The position numbers were made by a program, and so were the translations under genes. This document shows, in pieces, positions 1-6,734 of a DNA stretch of 7,110 nucleotides. Origin of the DNA: a bacterium (GTDB lineage: Bacteria > Chloroflexota > Dormibacteria > UBA8260 > Bog-877); the NCBI GenBank assembly GCA_021791455.1, contig JAJYWM010000089.1, forward strand, positions 1 to 7,110, written 5' to 3'. Positions within the stretch are counted from its first letter, which is position 1; every line of letters begins with the position of its first letter. The notes under the pieces were generated by a model, which saw nothing but the letters and a program-made list of their open reading frames with translations, did no database searches and was not told the origin of the DNA.

Positions 1-323
1 TTGCTCTCCTGTCCCCTGGAGCTGAGGAGAGGGTGCGCCCTCTCGAACTGCGCATGCTCTTGGGAGGCGTCGCGGCGATCGTCTTCACCCTGGTGATCGG
101 GCGCCTGGCGCTCAACGGGATCACCGTCGGGCCGAACGGTCGGCTCCACGGTGGCCTCGGTCCATTCGCTCCCACCGTGGTCAATGCCCATGGCCAGGTC
201 CAGACGCTCGGGGAGCAGCTGTTCACCACCTACCTCCTCCCCTTTGAAGTTACGTCGCTGCTGCTTTTGGTGGCGGCCGTGGGAGCGGTCTACCTGTCCA
301 AGCGCAGGAGGGTGGAGCAGTGA
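1..323 (+). CDS. nuoJ: NADH-quinone oxidoreductase subunit J, C-terminal part (5' end outside window)
   Basis: This is a membrane subunit of complex I. Together with NuoA, NuoK and NuoH it links the quinone site to the proton-pumping modules. The frame is open from base 3, with no stop before the left edge, so the GTG at 33 is most likely an internal Val codon and the gene starts upstream. The visible 106 residues hold two hydrophobic helices, corresponding to the last two of the usual five. Between them is a loop of about 35 residues containing HGGLGP. The tail [17 protein letters not shown] is the hallmark NuoJ C-terminus, followed by a basic end (SKRRRVEQ). The stop overlaps the nuoK start (GTGA), consistent with translational coupling. 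Identification rests on the C-terminal motif plus gene order, and it is firm despite the truncation. Confidence 0.93.
   Translation, partial: ALLSPGAEERVRPLELRMLLGGVAAIVFTLVIGRLALNGITVGPNGRLHGGLGPFAPTVVNAHGQVQTLGEQLFTTYLLPFEVTSLLLLVAAVGAVYLSKRRRVEQ
306..311 (+). promoter_or_regulatory. Shine-Dalgarno site of nuoK
   Basis: AGGAGG lies 8 bases before the GTG at 320, inside the last codons of nuoJ. It is a perfect Shine-Dalgarno core at ideal spacing. It supports the GTG start of nuoK over the ATG three codons later. Confidence 0.75.
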
Positions 324-625
324 GCGGGATGTTTCAAGGGTTCCTGATCCTGTCGGCGGCACTCTTCTCAATCGGCGCGGTGGGGGTGCTTGTGCGCCGC
401 AATCCCCTGGTGGTCTTTATGTCGATCGAGCTGATGCTGAATGCGGCGAACCTGGCCCTGGTAACCTATGCCCGTTACACCCACACCATGGCTGGTCAGA
501 TCTTTGCTCTGTTCGTGATTGCAGTGGCCGCCAGTGAGGTGGTTGTCGGTCTAGCGCTGATCACCGGTGTTTACCGTAGCGGACGGCATCTGGACCTGGA
601 CGAGCTCAGCGAGATGAGCGAGTGA
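320..625 (+). CDS. nuoK: NADH-quinone oxidoreductase subunit K
   Basis: This small complex I membrane subunit (ND4L homologue) carries two buried glutamates essential for proton translocation. It has 101 residues, the normal family length. Three membrane helices are visible at about 5-25, 29-50 and 60-85. Glu37 (in [12 protein letters not shown]) and Glu73 (in [11 protein letters not shown]) match the essential E. coli NuoK Glu36 and Glu72. Arg26-Arg27 sit in the first cytoplasmic loop. The C-terminal tail is acidic ([12 protein letters not shown]), as seen in high-GC Gram-positive relatives. The GTG start overlaps the nuoJ stop by 4 bases and has a strong AGGAGG site 8 bases upstream. NuoL starts 7 bases after the stop. 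Nothing is missing, and the call is secure. Confidence 0.97.
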   Translation: MSGMFQGFLILSAALFSIGAVGVLVRRNPLVVFMSIELMLNAANLALVTYARYTHTMAGQIFALFVIAVAASEVVVGLALITGVYRSGRHLDLDELSEMSE

Positions 626-632
626 TGGCTCT

Positions 633-2636
633 ATGAACGCGACCCTGATCTTTGTGCTGGCGGCCATAATCCTGGGCCTTCCCACTGCAGGGTTCTTGGT
701 CAACGCCCTGACCGCGGGCCGTCTGCCCAAGCGGGTGGTGGCCTGGATGGGCCCGGGAGTGGTACTGGGGGCATTCGTCGCCACCTTGGTCACCTTCGTG
801 GCGATGCTGGAGCGACCCGCGAGTGACCGCGGTATCACCGTGGTGCTTTGGCATTGGCTCAACACCTCGGTGGGGTCCGCCGGTGGCGTGACAGCGCAGT
901 CCGGATTCAATGCCAATTTCTCGGTTCGCATCGACCCCTTGTCGGTGCTGATGATGCTCGTGATCACGGGCATCGGCGGGATCATCCACGTCTACAGCGT
1001 CGGTTACGTGGCCGACGACCCGAGTTTCAACCGCTTCTTCGCCTACATGAACCTGTTCATCACCAGCATGCTCGTCCTGGTGATGAGCAACTCGCTGGTG
1101 TTCCTCATCATCGGCTGGTCGATGGTCGCGTTTGCGTCATATGCCCTCATCGCCTTCTGGTACGAGCGCAAGTCCGCAGTCCAGGCGGGCCGTAAGGCAT
1201 TCATCACGCAAGTGATTGGAGACGTTGGACTGTATCTTGGGGCATTCCTGATATTCCTCAATCTTCGCGGCCCCAACGGTCAGTTGCTGCACACCGTGGA
1301 TTTGCAGACAATCTTCGCCAACGTCGGCCCCGGAAACCACTTCCACGGCGGCCTGGGACCGGTCGGAGGCGGCTTGGTCACCGCCATCGGTATCCTCTTG
1401 TTCATCGGCGCGGCGGCCAAGTCGGCCCAGTGGCCCTTGCACACCTGGCTCCCCGATGCTATGGAGGGTCCGACCCCAGTTTCCGCGCTGATCCATGCTG
1501 CCACGATGGTGACGGCGGGAGTGTATCTGGTCGCTCGCTTCCACCCCATCTACCAGCAGGCACCGGTGGCGGCCGGGGTCGTGGCCTGCGTCGGGATTGG
1601 CACCGCCTTCATGGCCGGCGTGATCGGCTGTACTCAGTACGACATCAAGCGGGTCATCGCCTACTCCACAATGAGCCAGATCGGGTTGATGATATTCGCG
1701 GTGGGCGTGGGTGCCTACTCGGCGGGGATGTTCCAGTTCTTCACCCACGCTTGCTTCAAGGCGCTCCTCTTCCTGGCCGCCGGCAATGTGATCCATTCGC
1801 TGCATGATGACCAGGACATCAGAGTGATGGGCGGGCTTTCACGGCGCATGAAGTGGACCTTTGTGTGCTTCACCGTTGGTGCCCTGGCTCTCTCCGGGAT
1901 TCCCATTTTCGCCGGGTTCTTCAGCAAGGAGGAGTTGCTCAGCAACGGACTGGCCCTGGGGCCGGCGGTTCCCTGGCTCTGGGTGATAGGGGTCAGTGTC
2001 AACGTTCTGACCAGCTTCTATATCTTCAGGGTGGTGTGGATCGCCTTCCGTGGCGAGCCCCGTTCGGAAAACGCTCAACATGCTCATGAGGCACCACCCA
2101 TCATGCTGATCCCGGTGGCGGTGCTGGCCGGTCTGGCCACCGTGGTGGGCTTTCTCAACATCGATTTTGCCGGCTTCGCGCCGATCACGGTCTTCAGCAG
2201 CTTCTTGCAGCCAGTGCTGGGGGTGCCTCGCGCGACTCCCAGTGATCTCGTGGGCGGGCTGGCGCTCTTGGTGGGTGTCATCTTGAGCGTTGGCGGGGTT
2301 GGTATCGTGTGGGCCGTCTACGGCCGGGGAGTCATCTCACGGGAACTGATTCCCCAGAGACTGCCGTGGCTGTACCAGCTTTCCTTCAACAAGTTCTACT
2401 GGGATGAGATCTATGCCCTGGCGTTCTACCGGCCAGTTGTGGCGGGGGCCCGTTTTGTGCGTCGGGCGGTCGAGCCCGAGGTCATCGACGGCGCGGTGGC
2501 AGGAGTCCGCGATGCGGTGGCCACACTCGCGGATGACTTCCGCACCTTCCAGACCGGGTTTTTGAAGGACTATGCGCTTGTCTTCTTCTTCTTCGCCTTG
2601 GTCGGGCTGGTCGTCCTGGGATTGAAGCTGACATGA
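633..2636 (+). CDS. nuoL: NADH-quinone oxidoreductase subunit L (TM5 Glu replaced by Ser)
   Basis: This is the distal antiporter-like, proton-pumping subunit of complex I (ND5 homologue). It has 667 residues, within the family range. ATG 633 is the first usable in-frame start after a stop at 615-617, and TM1 begins almost at once. Family hallmarks are present: RIDPLSVLMM (99-108), the lysine in AAKSAQWPLHTWLPDAM (Lys263, E. coli Lys229), HAATMVTAGVYL (His288), DIKRVIAYSTMSQIG (337-351), THACFKALLF (Lys376) and FFSKEELL (Lys432-Glu433). After about residue 570 comes the long lateral helix: NKFYWDEIYALAFYRP, a linker, then FQTGFLKDYAL and a final membrane helix with four Phe in a row. The oddity is the TM5 motif, GWSMVAFASYALIAF (161-175), with Ser163 where nearly all relatives have Glu. 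Asp197 in TM6 is kept. The stop overlaps nuoM by ATGA. The identity is certain; the consequence of the substitution is not. Confidence 0.97.
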   Translation: MNATLIFVLAAIILGLPTAGFLVNALTAGRLPKRVVAWMGPGVVLGAFVATLVTFVAMLERPASDRGITVVLWHWLNTSVGSAGGVTAQSGFNANFSVRIDPLSVLMMLVITGIGGIIHVYSVGYVADDPSFNRFFAYMNLFITSMLVLVMSNSLVFLIIGWSMVAFASYALIAFWYERKSAVQAGRKAFITQVIGDVGLYLGAFLIFLNLRGPNGQLLHTVDLQTIFANVGPGNHFHGGLGPVGGGLVTAIGILLFIGAAAKSAQWPLHTWLPDAMEGPTPVSALIHAATMVTAGVYLVARFHPIYQQAPVAAGVVACVGIGTAFMAGVIGCTQYDIKRVIAYSTMSQIGLMIFAVGVGAYSAGMFQFFTHACFKALLFLAAGNVIHSLHDDQDIRVMGGLSRRMKWTFVCFTVGALALSGIPIFAGFFSKEELLSNGLALGPAVPWLWVIGVSVNVLTSFYIFRVVWIAFRGEPRSENAQHAHEAPPIMLIPVAVLAGLATVVGFLNIDFAGFAPITVFSSFLQPVLGVPRATPSDLVGGLALLVGVILSVGGVGIVWAVYGRGVISRELIPQRLPWLYQLSFNKFYWDEIYALAFYRPVVAGARFVRRAVEPEVIDGAVAGVRDAVATLADDFRTFQTGFLKDYALVFFFFALVGLVVLGLKLT

Positions 2637-4408
2637 ACTGGCCGATTCTCGCGGTGCTGCTGTTGGTCCCCTTGGCGGGCGGCCTGGTCTTGGTGGGCCT
2701 GCCCGGCACCAGGCCTCGGATGATCAGGGGCATCCTCATCGCGGTCACGGCGCTCACCTTTGGGCTCACCTGCGTGCTTCTGGTCGCCTATCTGGCGGTC
2801 CCTCCCAGTTCGGCGTCCAGGCTGACCGGCACGGCCAACGGACAGTCGCTGTCCCAGGTGCACTCGCCCGTGACATTTCAGTTCCAAGAGCAGGTCGCGT
2901 GGCTGCACACCAGCAGCTCCCTGTCACAGTTCCACCCGGCCTTCAACGAAGGCAACAACGCCTTCAACCAGTCTGGGCCGCCACCCATCAACTTCTCCTT
3001 CCACCTGGGAGTCGATGGTCTCTCTGTCTGGCTGATCGCCCTTGCTGGATTGCTCTTTCTGGTGGCGGCAGTGATGCTGAGTCGGAAGGAAGCTAGGCTC
3101 AAGCCCTTCGCGGTGCTGATGCTGCTGAGTGAGGTTGGCGTCTTGGGGGTGCTGACCTCGTTGGACCTGGTGCTGTTCTACTTCTTCTGGGAGGCAGCGC
3201 TGGTGCCCCTCTACTTCCTCATGATTGGGTGGGGCGATGAGCAGCGCGGTAGGGCTGCGCTCAAGTTCATCATCTACACGGTCGCCGGCAGCCTGTTCAT
3301 GCTGCTGGCGATCATAGGGGTCTACTTCGTGACCGGGGCGCAGACCGGGGTCTACACGTTCGATGTGCCGACACTCATCGCGGCGCAGAGTTTTGTGGCG
3401 ACCACGCATCAGACCACGTTCAGCCTGTTCGGGCACAGCTTTCCAGCGCTCAATCCTCAGGACTGGCTCTTCCTGGCCTTCGCGCTGGCCTTTGCGATCA
3501 AGGTGCCCCTGTTTCCCTTCCACAGTTGGCTCCCGGATGCCTACACCTCGGGGCGGACGCCGTTTTTGGTGTTCTTCGCAGGCATTGTGAGCAAGCTCGG
3601 GGCCTTTGGCTTCATCCGCTATAACCTCACGCTGTTCCCGCAGGCCAGTCATTTCTTTCAGCCCTTGATGATGGGGTTGGGAGTTGCCAGCATCCTCTAT
3701 GGGGCCCTGGCCGCCCTGGCGCAGACCGATGTCAAGCGCACGGTCGCTTACGCTTCGATCAGCCACCTGGGCTTTGTGGTGCTGGGCATCTTCACCCTGA
3801 ATGTCGAGGGGCTCAACGGTTCGATAATCCAGATGGTCAACCATGGGATCGTGATCGCCGCGCTCTTCATTTGCGTCGGGGTGTTCGAGGCCAGATTTGC
3901 CACGCGGAGCCTGCGAGAGCTGGGCGGCATGGCCAAGGCGATGCCGGTCATGGCGGGGATGTTTTTGGTCGTCGCCTTGGCGGGTTTGGGCATGCCGCTT
4001 CTCAATTCATTTGTGGGTGAGTTCCTGATCCTGCTGGGGGCGTTTCAGGTCTCCCCGGCGTGGGCCGTCGTGGCCGCGCTGGGGGTGATTCTCGCGTGTT
4101 GGTACATGTTGCGCATGTATCAGGGCCTGACCCAGGGCCCCCTGCTGGCCCCGGGGGGAGGAGAGCCGGACTCGGTGGTTGCGCAGGCCGTGCGCCGCAT
4201 CGGTCGCATAGATCTGGGGCCGGTTGAGATCGTGGTCCTGGCGCCCCTGGTCGCGCTCATGATCTTCATCGGGGTGTACCCGGGGCCGATCATTCACTAC
4301 AGCCGGTTTTCGGCCGCGCAGTACGTGCAGGCCGCCGACCGTGGCACAGGGGTGGGGGCCGCCGGCCGCGCGGTGAGCACGGTTCCGGGACAGGAGACCG
4401 CCAGATGA
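2633..4408 (+). CDS. nuoM: NADH-quinone oxidoreductase subunit M
   Basis: This is the middle antiporter-like pumping subunit of complex I (ND4 homologue). At 591 residues it is longer than the roughly 500 typical of the family. Pumping residues are intact: Lys152-Glu153 before TM4, Glu187 in LFYFFWEAALVPLYF (E. coli Glu144), Lys290 in AFAIKVPLFPFHSWLPDA (E. coli Lys234), Lys321 in GIVSKLGAFGFIRY, His404 in VNHGIVIAALF and Glu463 in SFVGEFLILLGAF. The extra length is mainly a polar segment at about 57-118, between TM2 and FSFHLGVDGLS. It is rich in Ser, Gln, Asn and Pro and puts Glu187 about 43 positions later than in E. coli. There is also a longer polar C-terminus after 558. ATG 2633 overlaps the nuoL stop (ATGA); only a weak Shine-Dalgarno-like TGGGA precedes it, so coupling to nuoL translation is likely. 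Confidence 0.97.
   Translation: MNWPILAVLLLVPLAGGLVLVGLPGTRPRMIRGILIAVTALTFGLTCVLLVAYLAVPPSSASRLTGTANGQSLSQVHSPVTFQFQEQVAWLHTSSSLSQFHPAFNEGNNAFNQSGPPPINFSFHLGVDGLSVWLIALAGLLFLVAAVMLSRKEARLKPFAVLMLLSEVGVLGVLTSLDLVLFYFFWEAALVPLYFLMIGWGDEQRGRAALKFIIYTVAGSLFMLLAIIGVYFVTGAQTGVYTFDVPTLIAAQSFVATTHQTTFSLFGHSFPALNPQDWLFLAFALAFAIKVPLFPFHSWLPDAYTSGRTPFLVFFAGIVSKLGAFGFIRYNLTLFPQASHFFQPLMMGLGVASILYGALAALAQTDVKRTVAYASISHLGFVVLGIFTLNVEGLNGSIIQMVNHGIVIAALFICVGVFEARFATRSLRELGGMAKAMPVMAGMFLVVALAGLGMPLLNSFVGEFLILLGAFQVSPAWAVVAALGVILACWYMLRMYQGLTQGPLLAPGGGEPDSVVAQAVRRIGRIDLGPVEIVVLAPLVALMIFIGVYPGPIIHYSRFSAAQYVQAADRGTGVGAAGRAVSTVPGQETAR
4392..4396 (+). promoter_or_regulatory. Shine-Dalgarno site of nuoN
   Basis: AGGAG ends 8 bases before ATG 4405, inside the last codons of nuoM. 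It favours ATG 4405 over the second in-frame ATG at 4420. Confidence 0.7.
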
Positions 4409-5979
4409 CCGGTGCGGGGATGATCGTTGGAGCGCTGCCGCCGTGGTTCCCCCTGCACTTCGTGCCCGCTTCGAACCTATTGGGAATTCTGCCGATCCTT
4501 ATCGTCGGTGGGGGAGCGGTATTGGTGCTGCTCGCCGATCTGGCGGTGCCGAGGCGGGGGAACCTGCTGCTGCCGGCTTTGAGCGCGGTTGTGGTCCTGG
4601 GGGCGCTGGGCACCGCAGCGGGCCAGTGGGCGGTGCACGCGGCTAACCCGATTGTCTTCAACGGTGCCTACGCCGATGATCGGTTCGCCCTCTTCGCCGA
4701 CTTCGTGGTTCTGCTGACGACCCTGGCGGTGGTCATCCTGAGCCCGGGATACTTGCGCCGAAGGGGGATGGAGGAGGGTGAGTTCTACATCCTCCTGCTG
4801 GCGTCGGTTGCGGGCATGCTGGTCCTCGACGGGGCTCTGAATCTGATAGTCGTTTTCCTCGGCATAGAGTTGCTATCGATCCCTTTGTACGTCCTGGCGG
4901 GTTTCGCCAGGGACGAGCCGCTGCCCCAGGAGGCGGCGATGAAGTACCTCCTGCTCGGCGGCTTCGCTTCCGGGTTTCTCCTATACGGCATGGCCCTCAT
5001 CTACGGTGAGACCGGGCACACTGGGTTGGTCGCGATTCACCGTGTGGTGACCAACACTGCGATCTCGCAACAGGTCGACCCGATGCTCTTGGCAGGAGTT
5101 GCTCTCCTGGCCGTGGGCCTGTCTTTCAAGGTCTCGGCGGCTCCCTTCCACTGGTGGACACCGGACGTCTATCAGGGGTCCCCGGCCCTGGTTACGACGT
5201 TCATGTCGGTGGCGACCAAGGTCGCTGCTTTCGCCGTTTTTCTCCGTATATTCTCTTCCACCCTGGCCCCCTATCGCGCCGAGTGGCAGGTGCCGATCGC
5301 GGTGGTGGCGATCATCTCGATGGTGTTCGGGAACATCGTAGCGGTGGCCCAGACATCGGTGAAGCGGCTGCTGGCCTATTCGGGGATCGCGCAGGCGGGC
5401 TACATCATGATCGGGCTGGCGGTGGGGCGTCCGGACGGGACGCAGGCCTCCCTGTACTACCTGGCCGCCTATGCATTCATGAACACCGGTGCTTTCGCGG
5501 TGATCACGATCCTAAGTCGTCGAGGTGAGGACTGTGACCGCTATTCGCAGTTGGCCGGGCTGTATCGTCGCCAGCCGCTGCTGGCGGGCCTGATGTCAAT
5601 CTTCATGCTGTCATTGGCCGGCTTCCCACTCACCGTAGGCTTCTTCGGCAAGTTCTTCCTGTTCTCGGCAGCCATCCACGATGGCCAACTACCCCTGGCG
5701 ATTTGGGGCATTCTGACCTCGGCGGTTTCGTTGTTCTACTACCTTAGGGTGATTTTGGTGATGTTCAACCCCGGTGCGGCAGGTGAGGAGGCGGCACCAC
5801 CCGCCCTCGCCGGCGTCTCGGTGGATGGGGCCGCGGTGGCAGCACCGGAAGCGGCCGTGCGTGTCGGCGCCTCCGCCGGTGCGGTGGTGGTCCTGGCGGC
5901 AGTGGGAACCCTGGTGCTGGGAATCTTCCCGGCGCTCATCTACACACTGCTGCAGGGCATCACAGTTGTCCACGGCTGA
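4405..5979 (+). CDS. nuoN: NADH-quinone oxidoreductase subunit N
   Basis: This is the proximal antiporter-like pumping subunit of complex I (ND2 homologue), next to NuoK in the assembled membrane arm. It has 524 residues, slightly longer than E. coli NuoN, with about 14 membrane helices. Key residues are all present: Glu155 in FLGIELLSIPLYVLAGF (E. coli Glu133), Lys242 in GLSFKVSAAPFHWWTPDVYQG (Lys217), Lys272 in SVATKVAAFAVFLRIF (Lys247) and Lys416 in FPLTVGFFGKFFLF (Lys395). SVKRLLAYSGIAQAGYIMIG (318-337) is the conserved central helix. An Ala/Glu/Pro-rich loop at about 457-485 precedes the final helix and accounts for some of the extra length. ATG 4405 overlaps the nuoM stop (ATGA) and has a good AGGAG. 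Its 3' end carries the ribosome site and start of the glycosyltransferase gene. It is the last nuo gene in the usual order. Confidence 0.97.
   Translation: MTGAGMIVGALPPWFPLHFVPASNLLGILPILIVGGGAVLVLLADLAVPRRGNLLLPALSAVVVLGALGTAAGQWAVHAANPIVFNGAYADDRFALFADFVVLLTTLAVVILSPGYLRRRGMEEGEFYILLLASVAGMLVLDGALNLIVVFLGIELLSIPLYVLAGFARDEPLPQEAAMKYLLLGGFASGFLLYGMALIYGETGHTGLVAIHRVVTNTAISQQVDPMLLAGVALLAVGLSFKVSAAPFHWWTPDVYQGSPALVTTFMSVATKVAAFAVFLRIFSSTLAPYRAEWQVPIAVVAIISMVFGNIVAVAQTSVKRLLAYSGIAQAGYIMIGLAVGRPDGTQASLYYLAAYAFMNTGAFAVITILSRRGEDCDRYSQLAGLYRRQPLLAGLMSIFMLSLAGFPLTVGFFGKFFLFSAAIHDGQLPLAIWGILTSAVSLFYYLRVILVMFNPGAAGEEAAPPALAGVSVDGAAVAAPEAAVRVGASAGAVVVLAAVGTLVLGIFPALIYTLLQGITVVHG
5952..5957 (+). promoter_or_regulatory. 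Shine-Dalgarno-like site deciding the TTG start of the glycosyltransferase
   Basis: GCAGGG, with the partial core AGGG, ends 8 bases before TTG 5966 within the 3' end of nuoN. The longer open frame back to 5774 translates the nuoN region into Arg/Trp/Pro-rich sequence without family character. No other ATG, GTG or TTG occurs in frame between 5966 and the first glycosyltransferase motif, so TTG 5966 is the best start. Confidence 0.5.
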
Positions 5980-6721
5980 TCCAGCGGCAACCATCTCACC
6001 GCTGCCCGGCGTCCTCAGCCTGGTCATCCCGGCGCACAACGAGGCGGCGAATCTGCCCCGGGTCGTCGGGTTGGCGCTGCCGGTGCTGGTGTCCCTCGCT
6101 GCCGGGTTTGAGGTGGTCCTGGTCGACGATGGCAGCACAGATGACACAGTGGCGGTGGCCAGGTCGGCCATGGATGGGTACGCCGACCGCCTGAGGATCG
6201 TGTCCCACTCGCACAAGTCCGGGTATGGCATCACGGTCGCCGATGGACTGAGGGCCGCTCGCGGTGACTGGATTGCCTTCATGGATGGCGACGGCCAGTT
6301 TGATCCTCGGGACCTGCGGATTCTGGCTGATCGTGCCTCCGCGGCGGACATGGTCACCGGGTGGCGCATCCATCGAGCCGACCCCTGGCACCGGTCAGTC
6401 GTGAGCCGCACCTTCAATGTCCTCGTGGGCCTGCTTTACGGAGTGCACTTCCGGGATGTGGACTGTGGCTTCAAGCTGATGCGACGGCGCGTGCTGGATG
6501 CTGCGTCTCCGCTGCTGGCCCGTTCTGCCCTGCTGAACACCGAGCTCTATTTCAAGTGCCAGCGCAGCGGCTTGCGGGTCGTCCAGGTGGGGCTGAACCA
6601 TCACCCACGTCTGGCCGGAGTCCGCTCCGGCGGGCGCCTGCGTCCCATCCTGCGGGCCGTGGTGGAGCTGGTGCGGCTCCGGGTGGAGCTGGCCCGCCGG
6701 TGGGGGCCGCCCCGAAGCTGA
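5966..6721 (+). CDS. Family 2 glycosyltransferase, polyprenyl-phosphate mannosyltransferase-like
   Basis: This GT-A fold enzyme is expected to transfer a sugar from a nucleotide-sugar donor, perhaps to a polyprenyl phosphate or a glycan; the substrate cannot be read here. It is 251 residues long from TTG 5966. Motifs: LVIPAHNEAANLP (19-31), VVLVDDGSTDDT (50-61), SGYGITVADGLRAARGDW (85-102) and MDGDGQFDP (106-114), which contains the metal-binding DxD. DVDCGFKLMRR (164-174) is typical of the dolichyl-phosphate mannosyltransferase-like branch, and HHPRLAG lies near the C-terminus. No membrane helix follows the catalytic domain, unlike bactoprenol glucosyltransferases with two C-terminal helices, so it is probably soluble or peripheral. 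The Arg-rich C-terminus (RLRVELARRWGPPRS) could favour membrane contact, which is inference. The start overlaps nuoN by 14 bases, so it is probably co-transcribed and coupled. The family is firm and the start is moderately sure. Confidence 0.88.
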   Translation: MSTADPAATISPLPGVLSLVIPAHNEAANLPRVVGLALPVLVSLAAGFEVVLVDDGSTDDTVAVARSAMDGYADRLRIVSHSHKSGYGITVADGLRAARGDWIAFMDGDGQFDPRDLRILADRASAADMVTGWRIHRADPWHRSVVSRTFNVLVGLLYGVHFRDVDCGFKLMRRRVLDAASPLLARSALLNTELYFKCQRSGLRVVQVGLNHHPRLAGVRSGGRLRPILRAVVELVRLRVELARRWGPPRS

Positions 6722-6734
6722 CGCGGTCAGGGGC
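6709..6734 (+). terminator. Possible weak hairpin at the convergent gene ends
   Basis: The arms GCCCC (6709-6713) and GGGGC (6730-6734) enclose TGAC (6719-6722) and GTCA (6726-6729) around a GCG loop, with a 5-base unpaired bulge on the left side only. Both stop codons lie in the inner stem. There is no T-run on either side, so an intrinsic terminator is doubtful. It is listed because this is the only candidate structure between the two convergent genes. Confidence 0.2.

Noticed and set aside
151..537. 128-codon + strand frame across the nuoJ/nuoK junction
   Set aside because: It is out of frame with both NuoJ and NuoK, whose motifs are unmistakable, and its Arg/Ser/Trp/Pro-rich translation is typical of a shifted frame.
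1137..1805. 222-codon open frame on the - strand inside nuoL
   Set aside because: It lies opposite the most conserved part of NuoL and has no domain or ribosome site of note.
2583..2594. (TTC)x4 short tandem repeat near the end of nuoL
   Set aside because: It encodes four Phe in a membrane helix. Unit changes would keep the frame, so it is a poor phase-variation switch and probably only composition.
2924..3844. 306-codon open frame on the - strand inside nuoM
   Set aside because: It is fully antisense to conserved NuoM, rich in Gln/His/Arg/Glu with no recognisable domain. This is a typical high-GC shadow frame.
5774..5965. N-terminal extension of the glycosyltransferase frame
   Set aside because: This stretch is the +1 reading of the nuoN 3' end and gives Arg/Trp/Pro-rich sequence. 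Family proteins begin close to the LVIPAHNE motif, so the start was placed at TTG 5966.
5689..6417. 242-codon open frame on the - strand across nuoN and the glycosyltransferase
   Set aside because: It is antisense to two genes with clear family motifs, and its translation is low-complexity and unfamiliar.
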